Notes under the pieces: model-generated | Database searches by the model: none | What the model was told of the DNA's origin: nothing | What the model saw: only the letters and a program-made list of their open reading frames with translations | NCBI RefSeq assembly: GCF_034180645.1 | Contig: NZ_JAXFNY010000001.1 | Location: forward strand, 1 to 26,078 | Source of the DNA: Mobiluncus sp034180645 | GTDB taxonomy: Bacteria > Actinomycetota > Actinomycetes > Actinomycetales > Actinomycetaceae | Length of the DNA stretch: 26,078 nt | Direction of reading: 5' to 3' | Made by a program: the position numbers and the translations under genes | Shown here: positions 7,339 through 15,060 of the stretch, in pieces | Position numbering within the stretch: the first letter of the stretch is position 1 | How the letters are laid out: each line of letters opens with the position of its first letter

Positions 7339-9168
7339 ATGGTTCCTGGTTTCACGCAACGCCGCTCCCTGTGGGTTCCGGCGCTATTCATGTTGGTTTT
7401 CGCTCTCGTTGGTATTGGTCCGGTCGCACCCGCACAAGCCGGGACCAGCGACACCCCGCCAGGTTACCCGCCAACCGGGGTTCACCGGCTCCTCCCGCCC
7501 ACCCCTGCTGACCAACTCGACCGCGCGACACCCCTTGTGAACTCCCCAGAAAAGGGCTCCACCCAGGCCGGGCAGATTCCTGACCCGCACCCCGCCACCG
7601 TCCAGATTGTTATCGGACCGGGTTCGGACGGAATGGCATCCATGTGCTCCGGAGTTTGGGTCGCGCCAAACATGGTGCTGACCGCGGCCCACTGTTTTAA
7701 GAACTTGCCCCAAGGGCCGGCGCGGATTTTTGCCGCCAACTCTCAAGTTCCCGGTAGCTTACCCCTAGCCACCGGCGTAACTTGGGACAGCACCACGCAA
7801 GGCGACGTGGCACTGATGGTGACCACCCCGGCGAATCATCCCATCGCACCGGTCAGCGCGGCGGTGCAACCTCCCAGCACTCCCCTGCATATTTGCGGGC
7901 AAAACTACATCATTAAAGAATCCACCACCATCGACGGCGTCTCCCAAATGATTGGCGGCAAAGCAAACTACTGCGCCAACGTCAAAACTTTGGACGCCCA
8001 CACTGCCCAGCGTTTCCAGATTCCCGCTGGTGGCAACATCCTGGCCACCGTGCCGATGGCGGTAGATAAAGGTGACTCCGGCGGTCCTCTGTACAATGCA
8101 GCTGGCGAAGTGGTCGGCATCACCAGCTCGAAATCCAATGCATCTTTCACGAACAACAGCGAACAGCTGCTGTTTAACGCCGCCTCGCCGATGTCGCGTT
8201 TTGCCCCCTGGCTGATGAGTTTAGGGGTGCCGGTGCGCGGCGCAAGCAGCGGCACTTTGGAGTTCAAGCAGCTCCCGCCGCACATTACGCGGGTCAGTGG
8301 CGCCAACCGGATGGATACTTCCGGGATGATTGCCGAGGCTTCACCCAACGTGGAAACGCTGATTCTCACCACCGGGTTGATTGCCGCTGACGGTTTGGCC
8401 GCAACGCAGCTGGCCGGGGTCACCAGCTCCGCGTTGGTGCTGTCGAACTCCCGCGACCACTTGGATCCCCAAGCCCTGAAAGCCTTAGATAAATTCGGGC
8501 TGCGCCGGGTCGTGCGCGTGGGCGGGACCGTGGGGCTGAGCGCTGCCGACCGGGCGCTGATTCAGGCTAAAGGTCTGGAATTGGTGGAACTTATCGGCGC
8601 GGATCGTTTTGACACCGCCCGGATAGTCGCGCAATATCGTGATTCTCTGGGAGGCGCACCCAGCGCGGTCTTGGTGGCTGACGGCATCAATTTCCCTGAC
8701 GCCCTGGCTGCCGGAGCCGCGGCCGGAGCGCTGCAGGCCTCCCTGGTACTGTCCAGCGGAAACACCCTCCCCCCTTCCACCCAAGGCTACCTGAACCCCC
8801 TTCTGACCAGCACTAAAATCATCACGGTCGGCGGTCCGGCGCAGTCTGCCGTCGCTTCGGCCGGTATCAACGCGAGCGCGACCTACACCGGGGCGGATCG
8901 CTACGAAACCGCCCTCGGCCTCGCCACCAGCCTTGACCTGGGACGAGGCGTAAACGGCCTGGTGATGGTGTCGGGACGGAACTTCCCGGACGCCCTTTCC
9001 GCCGGAGCCTACACGGTCAAGCAAGGCGCGAAACTTGTGCTGGTACCCCCGGCCGGGTCGAAACCCGCGTTTTTGCAGGGCTTGTGGGCCTCCGCTGGCT
9101 TCCACGGTGTCATCGTGGGCGGCGCCGGCGCGTTGCCCGACCAGGACGTGGCGTGGGCGCTGCAATAG
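7339..9168 (+). CDS. Secreted trypsin-like serine protease with CWB2 cell-wall-binding repeats
   Basis: The protein is predicted to be a surface-attached endopeptidase. The 609-residue precursor starts with a basic segment and hydrophobic stretch ending near APAQA (signal peptide, about residues 1-34). The chymotrypsin-fold domain has a full triad: His118 in TAAHC, Asp156 in GDVAL and Ser247 in GDSGGPLYN. From about residue 319 to the end there are three cell-wall-binding repeat 2 (CWB2) modules. The second and third carry the typical GADRFDTA/GADRYETA and NFPDAL motifs, while the first is degenerate (GANRMDTS, AADGLAA). CWB2 modules anchor proteins non-covalently to cell-wall polymers. The ATG fits both the promoter and the signal peptide. 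Substrate is unknown. Confidence 0.93.
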   Translation: MVPGFTQRRSLWVPALFMLVFALVGIGPVAPAQAGTSDTPPGYPPTGVHRLLPPTPADQLDRATPLVNSPEKGSTQAGQIPDPHPATVQIVIGPGSDGMASMCSGVWVAPNMVLTAAHCFKNLPQGPARIFAANSQVPGSLPLATGVTWDSTTQGDVALMVTTPANHPIAPVSAAVQPPSTPLHICGQNYIIKESTTIDGVSQMIGGKANYCANVKTLDAHTAQRFQIPAGGNILATVPMAVDKGDSGGPLYNAAGEVVGITSSKSNASFTNNSEQLLFNAASPMSRFAPWLMSLGVPVRGASSGTLEFKQLPPHITRVSGANRMDTSGMIAEASPNVETLILTTGLIAADGLAATQLAGVTSSALVLSNSRDHLDPQALKALDKFGLRRVVRVGGTVGLSAADRALIQAKGLELVELIGADRFDTARIVAQYRDSLGGAPSAVLVADGINFPDALAAGAAAGALQASLVLSSGNTLPPSTQGYLNPLLTSTKIITVGGPAQSAVASAGINASATYTGADRYETALGLATSLDLGRGVNGLVMVSGRNFPDALSAGAYTVKQGAKLVLVPPAGSKPAFLQGLWASAGFHGVIVGGAGALPDQDVAWALQ

Positions 9169-9182
9169 CTGGCTGTGCGCTA

Positions 9183-9203
9183 TTTGCGGTTTGCGGTTTG
9201 CGT
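9183..9203 (+). repeat. Short tandem TTTGCGG repeat
   Basis: A 7-bp unit occurs three times in a row (the third copy ends in T), just after the protease stop codon. It has no hairpin potential of note and is probably a slippage product. Confidence 0.6.
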
Positions 9204-9236
9204 CTGAGCCCCGACCCCTCGACTGTAAACATTAAC

Positions 9237-9242
9237 TAAGAT
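9237..9242 (+). promoter_or_regulatory. Candidate -10 box for the DedA gene
   Basis: TAAGAT ends 7 nt before the ATG at 9250, the same geometry as at the protease gene. No convincing -35 box is visible and there is no Shine-Dalgarno. Confidence 0.35.
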
Positions 9243-9249
9243 TGGAACC

Positions 9250-9921
9250 ATGGTTTTCACTGCGAATTTGCTGGATTGGCTGAAAGACCCCGGCGCCCTG
9301 TTGGAACACCTCATCTCGGCTTACGGGGTGTGGATGGTGGCCATTGTCGCCCTCATCGTGTTCATCGAGTCAGGAGTGCTGTTCCCGGTGCTTCCCGGCG
9401 ATTCGATGCTGTTTGCATTGGGGCTGCTGCAAGACCGCATGCCGGTGAACCTCGCCGTGATTCTGTTCGTGCTGATTGTGGCGGCAATCGCCGGTGCCCA
9501 GGTCGGCTACTGGTTCGGGTTGCTGTTTGGCGAACGGTTTTTCAAACCCGACGCGCGCGTGCTGAAAACCGAGTATTTGCAGAGCGCCCAAGTGTTCTTT
9601 CGCAAGTGGGGTGGGCCGGCGGTAGTGTTGGGGCGTTTCGTTCCTTTCGTGCGCACTTTCGTGCCTATCGCGGCCGGGATCGGCCGTTACGGCTGGGCGC
9701 ATTTCACATTGTGGAACGTAGTGGGCAGCATCGCCTGGACCGGCGTGTTCATCGTCGCCGGCATTTCGCTCGGGGGAGTGCCTTTTATCCGCAACAACGT
9801 GGAGCTCATCGCCGTCATCATCATTGTGGTGTCAGTCATTCCCATAGCGTTGGGGATTGCGAAAAAGGCGTTGCGTAAAGCCCCGGATAGCCAGGAGACT
9901 GAGAAAAGTAACATACACTAG
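9250..9921 (+). CDS. DedA family membrane protein
   Basis: This is a DedA/SNARE-associated (VTT domain) integral membrane protein. Family members take part in envelope maintenance, and recent work links some to flipping of lipid carriers; the substrate of this one is unknown. The 223-residue length is typical. Visible signatures are the reentrant motif FIESGVLFPVLPGDSMLF (residues about 38-55), the GRFVPFVRTFVPIAAGIGRY segment near residue 127, and several hydrophobic helices ending in VIIIVVSVIPIALG before a basic tail. The ATG at 9250 lacks a Shine-Dalgarno but has a -10-like box at leaderless spacing. It lies 81 nt after the protease gene, and the FAD/Fe-S gene begins 4 nt after its stop. 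Confidence 0.92.
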   Translation: MVFTANLLDWLKDPGALLEHLISAYGVWMVAIVALIVFIESGVLFPVLPGDSMLFALGLLQDRMPVNLAVILFVLIVAAIAGAQVGYWFGLLFGERFFKPDARVLKTEYLQSAQVFFRKWGGPAVVLGRFVPFVRTFVPIAAGIGRYGWAHFTLWNVVGSIAWTGVFIVAGISLGGVPFIRNNVELIAVIIIVVSVIPIALGIAKKALRKAPDSQETEKSNIH

Positions 9922-9925
9922 GGCC

Positions 9926-12865
9926 ATGGTGAAATACCTCCAAGACCCCCTGAACCGAGCTATTTACGCATCGGATGCCTCAAACTATCGCATCGTGCCC
10001 GACCGGATCGCCCAGCCGGAGAACCTTGACCAGCTGCGCGACACGATTTTGGAAGCCCTGTCCGCCGGCGTGCCCCTGACGATGCGCGGCCGGGGAACCT
10101 CATGTTCCGGCAACTCTATCGGGCCTGGCCTGGTCATTGATACGTCTCACCAATGCAACCGGATTCTGTCCCTCGACCCCTCCGCGCGCCAGATTACGGT
10201 GGAGCCGGGGGTGGTGCTCGCCGATATTCAAAAGGCCGGGGCGCCCTTTGGTCTGCGATTTGGGCCTGATCCGTCCACCTGGACGCGGGCCACCGTCGGG
10301 GGTTCGATTGGCAACAACGCCTGTGGCCCGCACGCCCAAGCCTGGGGTCGCGTGGCGGACAATGTCATCTCGATGGACGTTATCGATGGTTTCGGGCGGG
10401 AATTTCGCGCCACTTCTGGCGAAGGCGCGCTAGACGTAGTGCCGGGGTTGCAGCGCCTAGTTGACGAAAACCTGGCGTTGATTCGCACGGAATGCGGGAG
10501 TTTTCACCGGCAAGTTTCGGGCTATTCCCTGGAGCACCTGCTGCCGGAAAATGGGCGTGACCTGGCCAAATTCTTGGTGGGCAGCGAGGGGACCCTGGTC
10601 AGCGTGCTGCGTGCCACGCTGCGTTTGGTGCCCGTGCCGACCGCACCGGTGCTGGTGGTGCTGGGCTACCCAGACATGATTGCCGCCGCCGCTGACGTGC
10701 CGCTGATTAATGACTTTTCTCCCCTCGCGGTGGAGGGCATGGATTCGCGTCTGGTTTACACTTTGGCGCACAAGCCGGGGGTCGGCGAGCTGCCCGAGCT
10801 GCCGGAGGGGAATGCTTGGCTGCTGGTAGAGATGGGCAGCGCCACCGCGGACCTGGAAACAACCCTGGCTCGTGCCAATGACCTGGCGCAAGCCGCTAAC
10901 ACCCGCGCCACCCTGGTGCTGCCCCCCTCCACGCAAGCCACGAAACTTTGGCGGATTCGCGCCGATGGGGCCGGATTGGGCGGGCGGACCCCGTTGAACC
11001 CGGACGGCAGTGGTAACGACCCGGCCTGGCCGGGCTGGGAGGACGCGGCGGTTCCGCCCCAGAATTTGGCCGCTTATTTGCGAGATTTCACTGATTTGAT
11101 GCGGGAAATGAACGTGGACGGAATGCTTTACGGGCATCTCGGGGACGGCTGCCTGCATGTGAGATTGAACCTGCCGTTGGGGGCGGAGGCTGGGCAAGGG
11201 CGTTCTCGGGAGTTCCTGGAGCGTGCCGCTGACCTGGTCGGTAAACATCACGGTTCGCTTTCGGGCGAGCACGGGGACGGCCGGGCTCGCTCCGAATTGT
11301 TGCCGCGAATGTATTCCCCCGCGCTGATTCGTTTATTTAAGCAGGTCAAAGCGCTGTTCGACCCACGGGGTTTGATGAATCCGGGGGTGCTGGTGGATCC
11401 CGATCCACTGGACGCGAACCTACGACTGGCGGGGGCTCGAACCATTCCGGCCCTGCCCGGACAAGGCTTTACTTTTCCGAAAGACACGGATTTTACCGCG
11501 GCCGTGCATCGCTGCACCGGCGTTGGCAAATGTTTGGCAATGAACCAGGTCAACGGTGCTTGGATGTGTCCCAGCTACCTGGCTACCGGCCAAGAACGGG
11601 ACGCCACGCGCGGGCGCGCCCGGGTACTGCAAGAAGTCACGAACGGCACACTCATTCGGGATTTCCGCGACCCGAACCTGTTACGTGCCCTAGATTTATG
11701 TCTGGCGTGTAAGGCCTGTTCCGCGGCCTGCCCGACCGGGATTGACATGGCGGCCTATAAGTCCGAGTCGCTATATCGGGCCTATCGCCGGAGATTGCGG
11801 CCGCGTTCGCATTATCTGTTGGGTCGTCTGCCGGGCTGGCTACGCTTGGCGCGCCGGATACCCGGCGGTGCGGGCCTGGCCAACAGTGTTTTCGGGGTCG
11901 CGTGGATTCGCCACCTGGTGTTTCGGATGTTTGGGCTGGATCCGCGCCGGCAGATGGCGCATTTCCACCCTGAATCATTCCGGGCTTGGGTGCGGCGCCG
12001 CGGCGGAAACGCTGCGGAACCGGAAAATGGGTCGAACGGACTTGTGAATGGGGATATGAGACAGACGCCGGAAGCTGCGGGGCAGGTCAATGCCGTCGCC
12101 TCGACAGTAAGCGCGGACAGCCAGCCCACTCCCAAGGCTAAACCGTGGGTGGCGGTGTGGGCGGATTCGTTCTCAGAAGGGATTGCCCCCGATGGTGCCA
12201 AGGCCGTGGTGGAGCTGCTGGAAACGGCGGGATACCAGGTTTACATTCCGCCCCAAGCCTGCTGCGGGCTGACCTACGTGACGACCGGACAGCTGGACAA
12301 AGCCCGGCGCAACATGCGGCGCTTGTGCCAGATTCTGGGGCCGCTGGCGGTCAACGGGATACCGATTGTCGGCGTGGAGCCGTCCTGCACCGCGACCCTG
12401 CGCGACGACCTGGAACGTTTACTGCCCGACGATCCCCGTGCCCAGGCGATTGCCCAGGCCACGTGCACTTTGGCCGAACTGCTGAGCAACCCGGACACCG
12501 CGCCGAACCCGGACGTATGGAAGCTGCCGGATTTGCGAGGCGTGCAGGTTGTCGCTCAGCCACATTGCCACCACTACAGCGTCCTGGGTTGGGAAACCGA
12601 TCGCAAGTTGCTGGCGGCCACCGGAGCGGAAGTTGTGGAACTGGCGGGCTGCTGCGGAATGGCGGGCAATTTCGGCATGGAACACGTCGAGGTGTCGAAA
12701 CGGATTGCGGAACACGCTTTGCTGCCCGCCCTGCGCGAACACCCGAACGCGATTTTCCTGGCTGACGGCTTCAGTTGTCGCACCCAGGCGGAACAGATGG
12801 CCGGCAGCCAAGGGGTTCACCTGGCGCGCCTGCTACTGGGCCCCAGCTCCCACGTCGGAGCCTAG
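9926..12865 (+). CDS. FAD-binding and 4Fe-4S dehydrogenase (GlcD/Dld-YdiJ-like fusion)
   Basis: This is a large 2-hydroxyacid dehydrogenase-type flavoprotein fused to an iron-sulfur/heterodisulfide-reductase-like module; relatives oxidise D-lactate or D-2-hydroxyglutarate and pass electrons to the respiratory chain. With the ATG at 9926 the product is 979 residues. An FAD_binding_4 (PCMH) domain (about 30-210, TMRGRGTSCSGNS) is followed by FAD-oxidase C (GHLGDGCLHVR near 400, GEHGDGRAR). Next come ferredoxin-type Cys at 530, 536 and 548, then CLACKACSAACP (Cys592, 595, 598, 602). A Gly/Ser/Asn-rich linker precedes the CCG module, with Cys-Cys-Gly at 779-781 and 909-911. The frame is open further upstream to 9857, but that would overlap dedA, and the residues before Met do not resemble the family. 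The substrate is inferred only at family level. Confidence 0.92.
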   Translation: MVKYLQDPLNRAIYASDASNYRIVPDRIAQPENLDQLRDTILEALSAGVPLTMRGRGTSCSGNSIGPGLVIDTSHQCNRILSLDPSARQITVEPGVVLADIQKAGAPFGLRFGPDPSTWTRATVGGSIGNNACGPHAQAWGRVADNVISMDVIDGFGREFRATSGEGALDVVPGLQRLVDENLALIRTECGSFHRQVSGYSLEHLLPENGRDLAKFLVGSEGTLVSVLRATLRLVPVPTAPVLVVLGYPDMIAAAADVPLINDFSPLAVEGMDSRLVYTLAHKPGVGELPELPEGNAWLLVEMGSATADLETTLARANDLAQAANTRATLVLPPSTQATKLWRIRADGAGLGGRTPLNPDGSGNDPAWPGWEDAAVPPQNLAAYLRDFTDLMREMNVDGMLYGHLGDGCLHVRLNLPLGAEAGQGRSREFLERAADLVGKHHGSLSGEHGDGRARSELLPRMYSPALIRLFKQVKALFDPRGLMNPGVLVDPDPLDANLRLAGARTIPALPGQGFTFPKDTDFTAAVHRCTGVGKCLAMNQVNGAWMCPSYLATGQERDATRGRARVLQEVTNGTLIRDFRDPNLLRALDLCLACKACSAACPTGIDMAAYKSESLYRAYRRRLRPRSHYLLGRLPGWLRLARRIPGGAGLANSVFGVAWIRHLVFRMFGLDPRRQMAHFHPESFRAWVRRRGGNAAEPENGSNGLVNGDMRQTPEAAGQVNAVASTVSADSQPTPKAKPWVAVWADSFSEGIAPDGAKAVVELLETAGYQVYIPPQACCGLTYVTTGQLDKARRNMRRLCQILGPLAVNGIPIVGVEPSCTATLRDDLERLLPDDPRAQAIAQATCTLAELLSNPDTAPNPDVWKLPDLRGVQVVAQPHCHHYSVLGWETDRKLLAATGAEVVELAGCCGMAGNFGMEHVEVSKRIAEHALLPALREHPNAIFLADGFSCRTQAEQMAGSQGVHLARLLLGPSSHVGA

Positions 12866-13218
12866 TCCCCAGCGCGGTCCGCGCAGAATCAGCCAAAAGG
12901 CACCGGGAAAACACCCGGAGAATCCAGGAATGCTCGCTCCCAAAAATCAAAAGATACTCGCTGAGTTGCGGATAAAGGTGGAGAATAGCCGGGTAGCTGC
13001 CATTTTTGGCAGCTACCCGGCTATTCTCCCCTTATAATCCACGCGCACCCCGAAACCTAGAAGGTTTCACGCCTGAACAGCGCTGGAATTCTGGTTATAT
13101 ACACAGGAATTCGAGTGGTATTGCGGGGCAGGGAGCGTTGGGGGCGACCACCCCGCAGAACTAAAACCCAAATTAATAGGATTAACGCCCGGGCCGGGAT
13201 TGTCTCAGGGAATGAAGC
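12866..13218. other. Convergent intergenic region (353 bp) without a gene
   Basis: No supported coding sequence lies here. The main content is the palindromic repeat at 12961-13057. To its left a short stem (CCGGG/CCCGG around 12903-12919) follows the FAD/Fe-S stop. To its right are two EcoRI-like GGAATTC words (about 13085 and 13107) and a long-loop inverted repeat TGCGGGG/CCCCGCA (13122-13128 and 13151-13157). Neither side shows a T-run like that of a classic terminator. Confidence 0.7.
12961..13057. repeat. Palindromic intergenic repeat, copy 1
   Basis: A 97-bp element with arms at 12977-13001 and 13008-13032 (25 nt each; one mismatch and one G-T pair) around a 6-nt loop ATTTTT. It is followed by TATAATCCACGC and a C/A-rich flank. 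It aligns without gaps to 23076-23172 with 9 differences in 97 positions by my count. It sits between the convergent FAD/Fe-S gene and the RAMA-like gene. It may be a bidirectional transcription stop or a REP/MITE-type element; there is no long T-run on either strand. Confidence 0.9.
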
Positions 13219-14883
13219 CTAGCGGTTGCGCTCGATTTCAGCATTGATTTCGGCTTGGGCTTCGGCGAGGGTCGGACCATCGATGAAGCCCAGATGCCAG
13301 AACTCCCAACCGTCGACATCTTGGCCGAGCTCGCGAGCCGCCTCGCTGGGATCATCAAATTCGCGGCCTTCCAGGACAATGACCCCGCGCTCGGCGAGGG
13401 TAGCGTTGACTTCGGCCGCGCTTCCGTCAAAGTTCACCAGGGCAATGAGCGGCGTATCTTCGCCGGTCACCTGGGCAATGACACTGAGCCCGGCAGCGTC
13501 ACGGTTCAGCAGGTCAGTTCTGTCAGATTGGGCCACTCCGGACTCCTCCGAGGTTGCTGCCTTTTCCGGGGATTCCGCAGTTTCCCAAGCCGCGGCAACG
13601 CCAGCGTTTGCCAAGCTAGCTGACTCGGCGGGTTGCTCGGATTGCGCCGGCTCGTTCCCGGCCTGCGCCTGTGCCTCTGCCGCCAGGGTCTGTTCGCTAG
13701 CGGAAGCCCGGTGGGAATGATGAGCCGTCTGGAATTCTCCGGTATCGGTGCCGGAAATAATGTCCGCGAAGGACGGTACATCAGTCTCGGCAACGCTACC
13801 GTGATGGGTGGTGAACAGCGACTCAACCGGCTCTTCGTCTTCTGCTGAAGCCAGCGGAGACACCCCGGAACCCCGGGCCGCTTCCATTATGGAATGGCGG
13901 GAGATTGAACCGGTTTGCAGTTCGGGTTCATCAACTGGGTTCGGACTGTCCTCCGTAGTCCCAAGGGCGGGTGCTACCGGCTCCGGCGCGAGTGACGCTG
14001 GCTCTGAAACCGCCTCGACTTCGGGGGCTGCGGGCTCAACGTCTGGCACAGCCGTCCCGGAAACCGGACTGGTCGCCATCGGGGTCGCCAGGTCGGCAAA
14101 GCCTACGCTCCTCACCTGGTCCGGACTGGAATCCACTTCGGATGCCATAAACTCCACGTTTTGCACATCCTCATCGGTAGCGGAAGTAATCGCGGGAATG
14201 CGAGCTCCCCGACCCGCCAACAGATTCGTATCGTGGCTGAACAGCGAGGACGCGACCCGCTGCACATCCAGGAAGCGGCGCCCGTTGGACATCTCGCGCA
14301 CGCTGACATGATGGACTTCCAGCCCCGAAGGGGTCAAAGCATCCAAGGCGGGGCGCACATCCGGGTCAATCTCGGTGGCGACCAAAATCAGGCGCGGTCC
14401 AGCCGCCAAGTTCGGGGGCATAGCATCGCGGAATTGCGTCCAACCAGAACGGAAAGCGCTGACCCCGCCGGGATAAGCGGCAGCCAAATCGTTCCATCCC
14501 AAGTTAGACACGGCTCCGAGCCGCGCCAAAGCTGCAATCAAACCTGTGGAATCCAGCCGATTCACCACTTCGACCAGCACGACCTGGCCGGAACCGTCCA
14601 AAGCGGTCAAACGCGGGGACTCCTGGGGAAAACCGTTGGCCGTCCCGTCCGCGCCAGGAACCCCCGACCCCGGCGACGCCCCAGGTTGCGCAAATTCTCC
14701 GGGCATCCCGGACACCGGCGTCACAGTCATATCGTTCCAAGTCACGGGAAAAAGCGGGCGAGCAATAACTTCGAGGACCTGACGGCGGATAGAATCCAGA
14801 ATATCCCCTTGGGCTTCCGGGCCTACGGGATGGCCAAACTGGGCCGGAATCAGGTGACCTTGGTCATACTCAAACAGCGACAT
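13219..14883 (-). CDS. Protein with degenerate PD-(D/E)XK-like N-domain and RAMA-like C-domain
   Basis: The 554-residue protein has no established function that I recognise. Residues of about 90-210 look like the core of a PD-(D/E)XK nuclease-type fold of the NucS/DUF91 kind: ALD (Asp96), VVLVEVVNR (Glu105), then LILVATEIDPDV and a closing strand. The usual Lys two residues after the Glu is Val107, so catalysis is doubtful. Residues of about 225-470 are Ser/Ala/Glu/Pro-rich and probably disordered. The last 78 residues resemble the RAMA domain (a domain associated with restriction enzymes and adenine methylases): a strand ending in GREFDDPSEAA, then DGWEFWHL with Trp526 and Trp529. The ATG is supported by GAGG five bases upstream. 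It stands alone, with no methylase or restriction gene nearby. Domain calls are by eye. Confidence 0.75.
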   Translation of the reverse strand: MSLFEYDQGHLIPAQFGHPVGPEAQGDILDSIRRQVLEVIARPLFPVTWNDMTVTPVSGMPGEFAQPGASPGSGVPGADGTANGFPQESPRLTALDGSGQVVLVEVVNRLDSTGLIAALARLGAVSNLGWNDLAAAYPGGVSAFRSGWTQFRDAMPPNLAAGPRLILVATEIDPDVRPALDALTPSGLEVHHVSVREMSNGRRFLDVQRVASSLFSHDTNLLAGRGARIPAITSATDEDVQNVEFMASEVDSSPDQVRSVGFADLATPMATSPVSGTAVPDVEPAAPEVEAVSEPASLAPEPVAPALGTTEDSPNPVDEPELQTGSISRHSIMEAARGSGVSPLASAEDEEPVESLFTTHHGSVAETDVPSFADIISGTDTGEFQTAHHSHRASASEQTLAAEAQAQAGNEPAQSEQPAESASLANAGVAAAWETAESPEKAATSEESGVAQSDRTDLLNRDAAGLSVIAQVTGEDTPLIALVNFDGSAAEVNATLAERGVIVLEGREFDDPSEAARELGQDVDGWEFWHLGFIDGPTLAEAQAEINAEIERNR

Positions 14884-15060
14884 CGCAACCTCAATCGTCG
14901 GGACTCTTTAGCGAGCCCAGACTGCAAGGCTCAACTTCCCCTATCATCTCACGTTTTTACTCCTGTTACACCCAAGCATGAGAGAGCATTTCAAAATGTC
15001 AAGAATTTATTAGCGCTGTCGTCTAGGGGGACTGGCGCAGCGCCGGGGATAGTGAGGAGG
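14884..15060 (-). other. Intergenic region upstream of the RAMA-like gene
   Basis: The 177-bp gap holds an exact TTGACA on the minus strand (14997-15002), a possible -35 box, but the hexamer 16-18 bp downstream is only a poor -10 match. An inverted repeat GCGCTG/CAGCGC with a long loop (about 15013-15042) could help end the AI-2E transcript; there is no T-run. Confidence 0.35.

Noticed and set aside
9857..9925. Upstream extension of the FAD/Fe-S protein (23 more residues)
   Set aside because: It would overlap dedA by 65 bp and encode basic residues unlike the family N-terminus; ATG at 9926 fits better.
13006..13038. TTGGCA/TATAAT pair in the palindromic repeat as a normal sigma-70-type promoter
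   Set aside because: The hexamers are 21 bp apart and the first lies in the hairpin. I keep TATAAT only as a conserved flank of unknown meaning.
12961..13057. CRISPR repeat or integrase attachment site as explanation of the palindrome
   Set aside because: Two isolated copies 10 kb apart with no spacer array, no cas gene, no integrase and no tRNA next to them.
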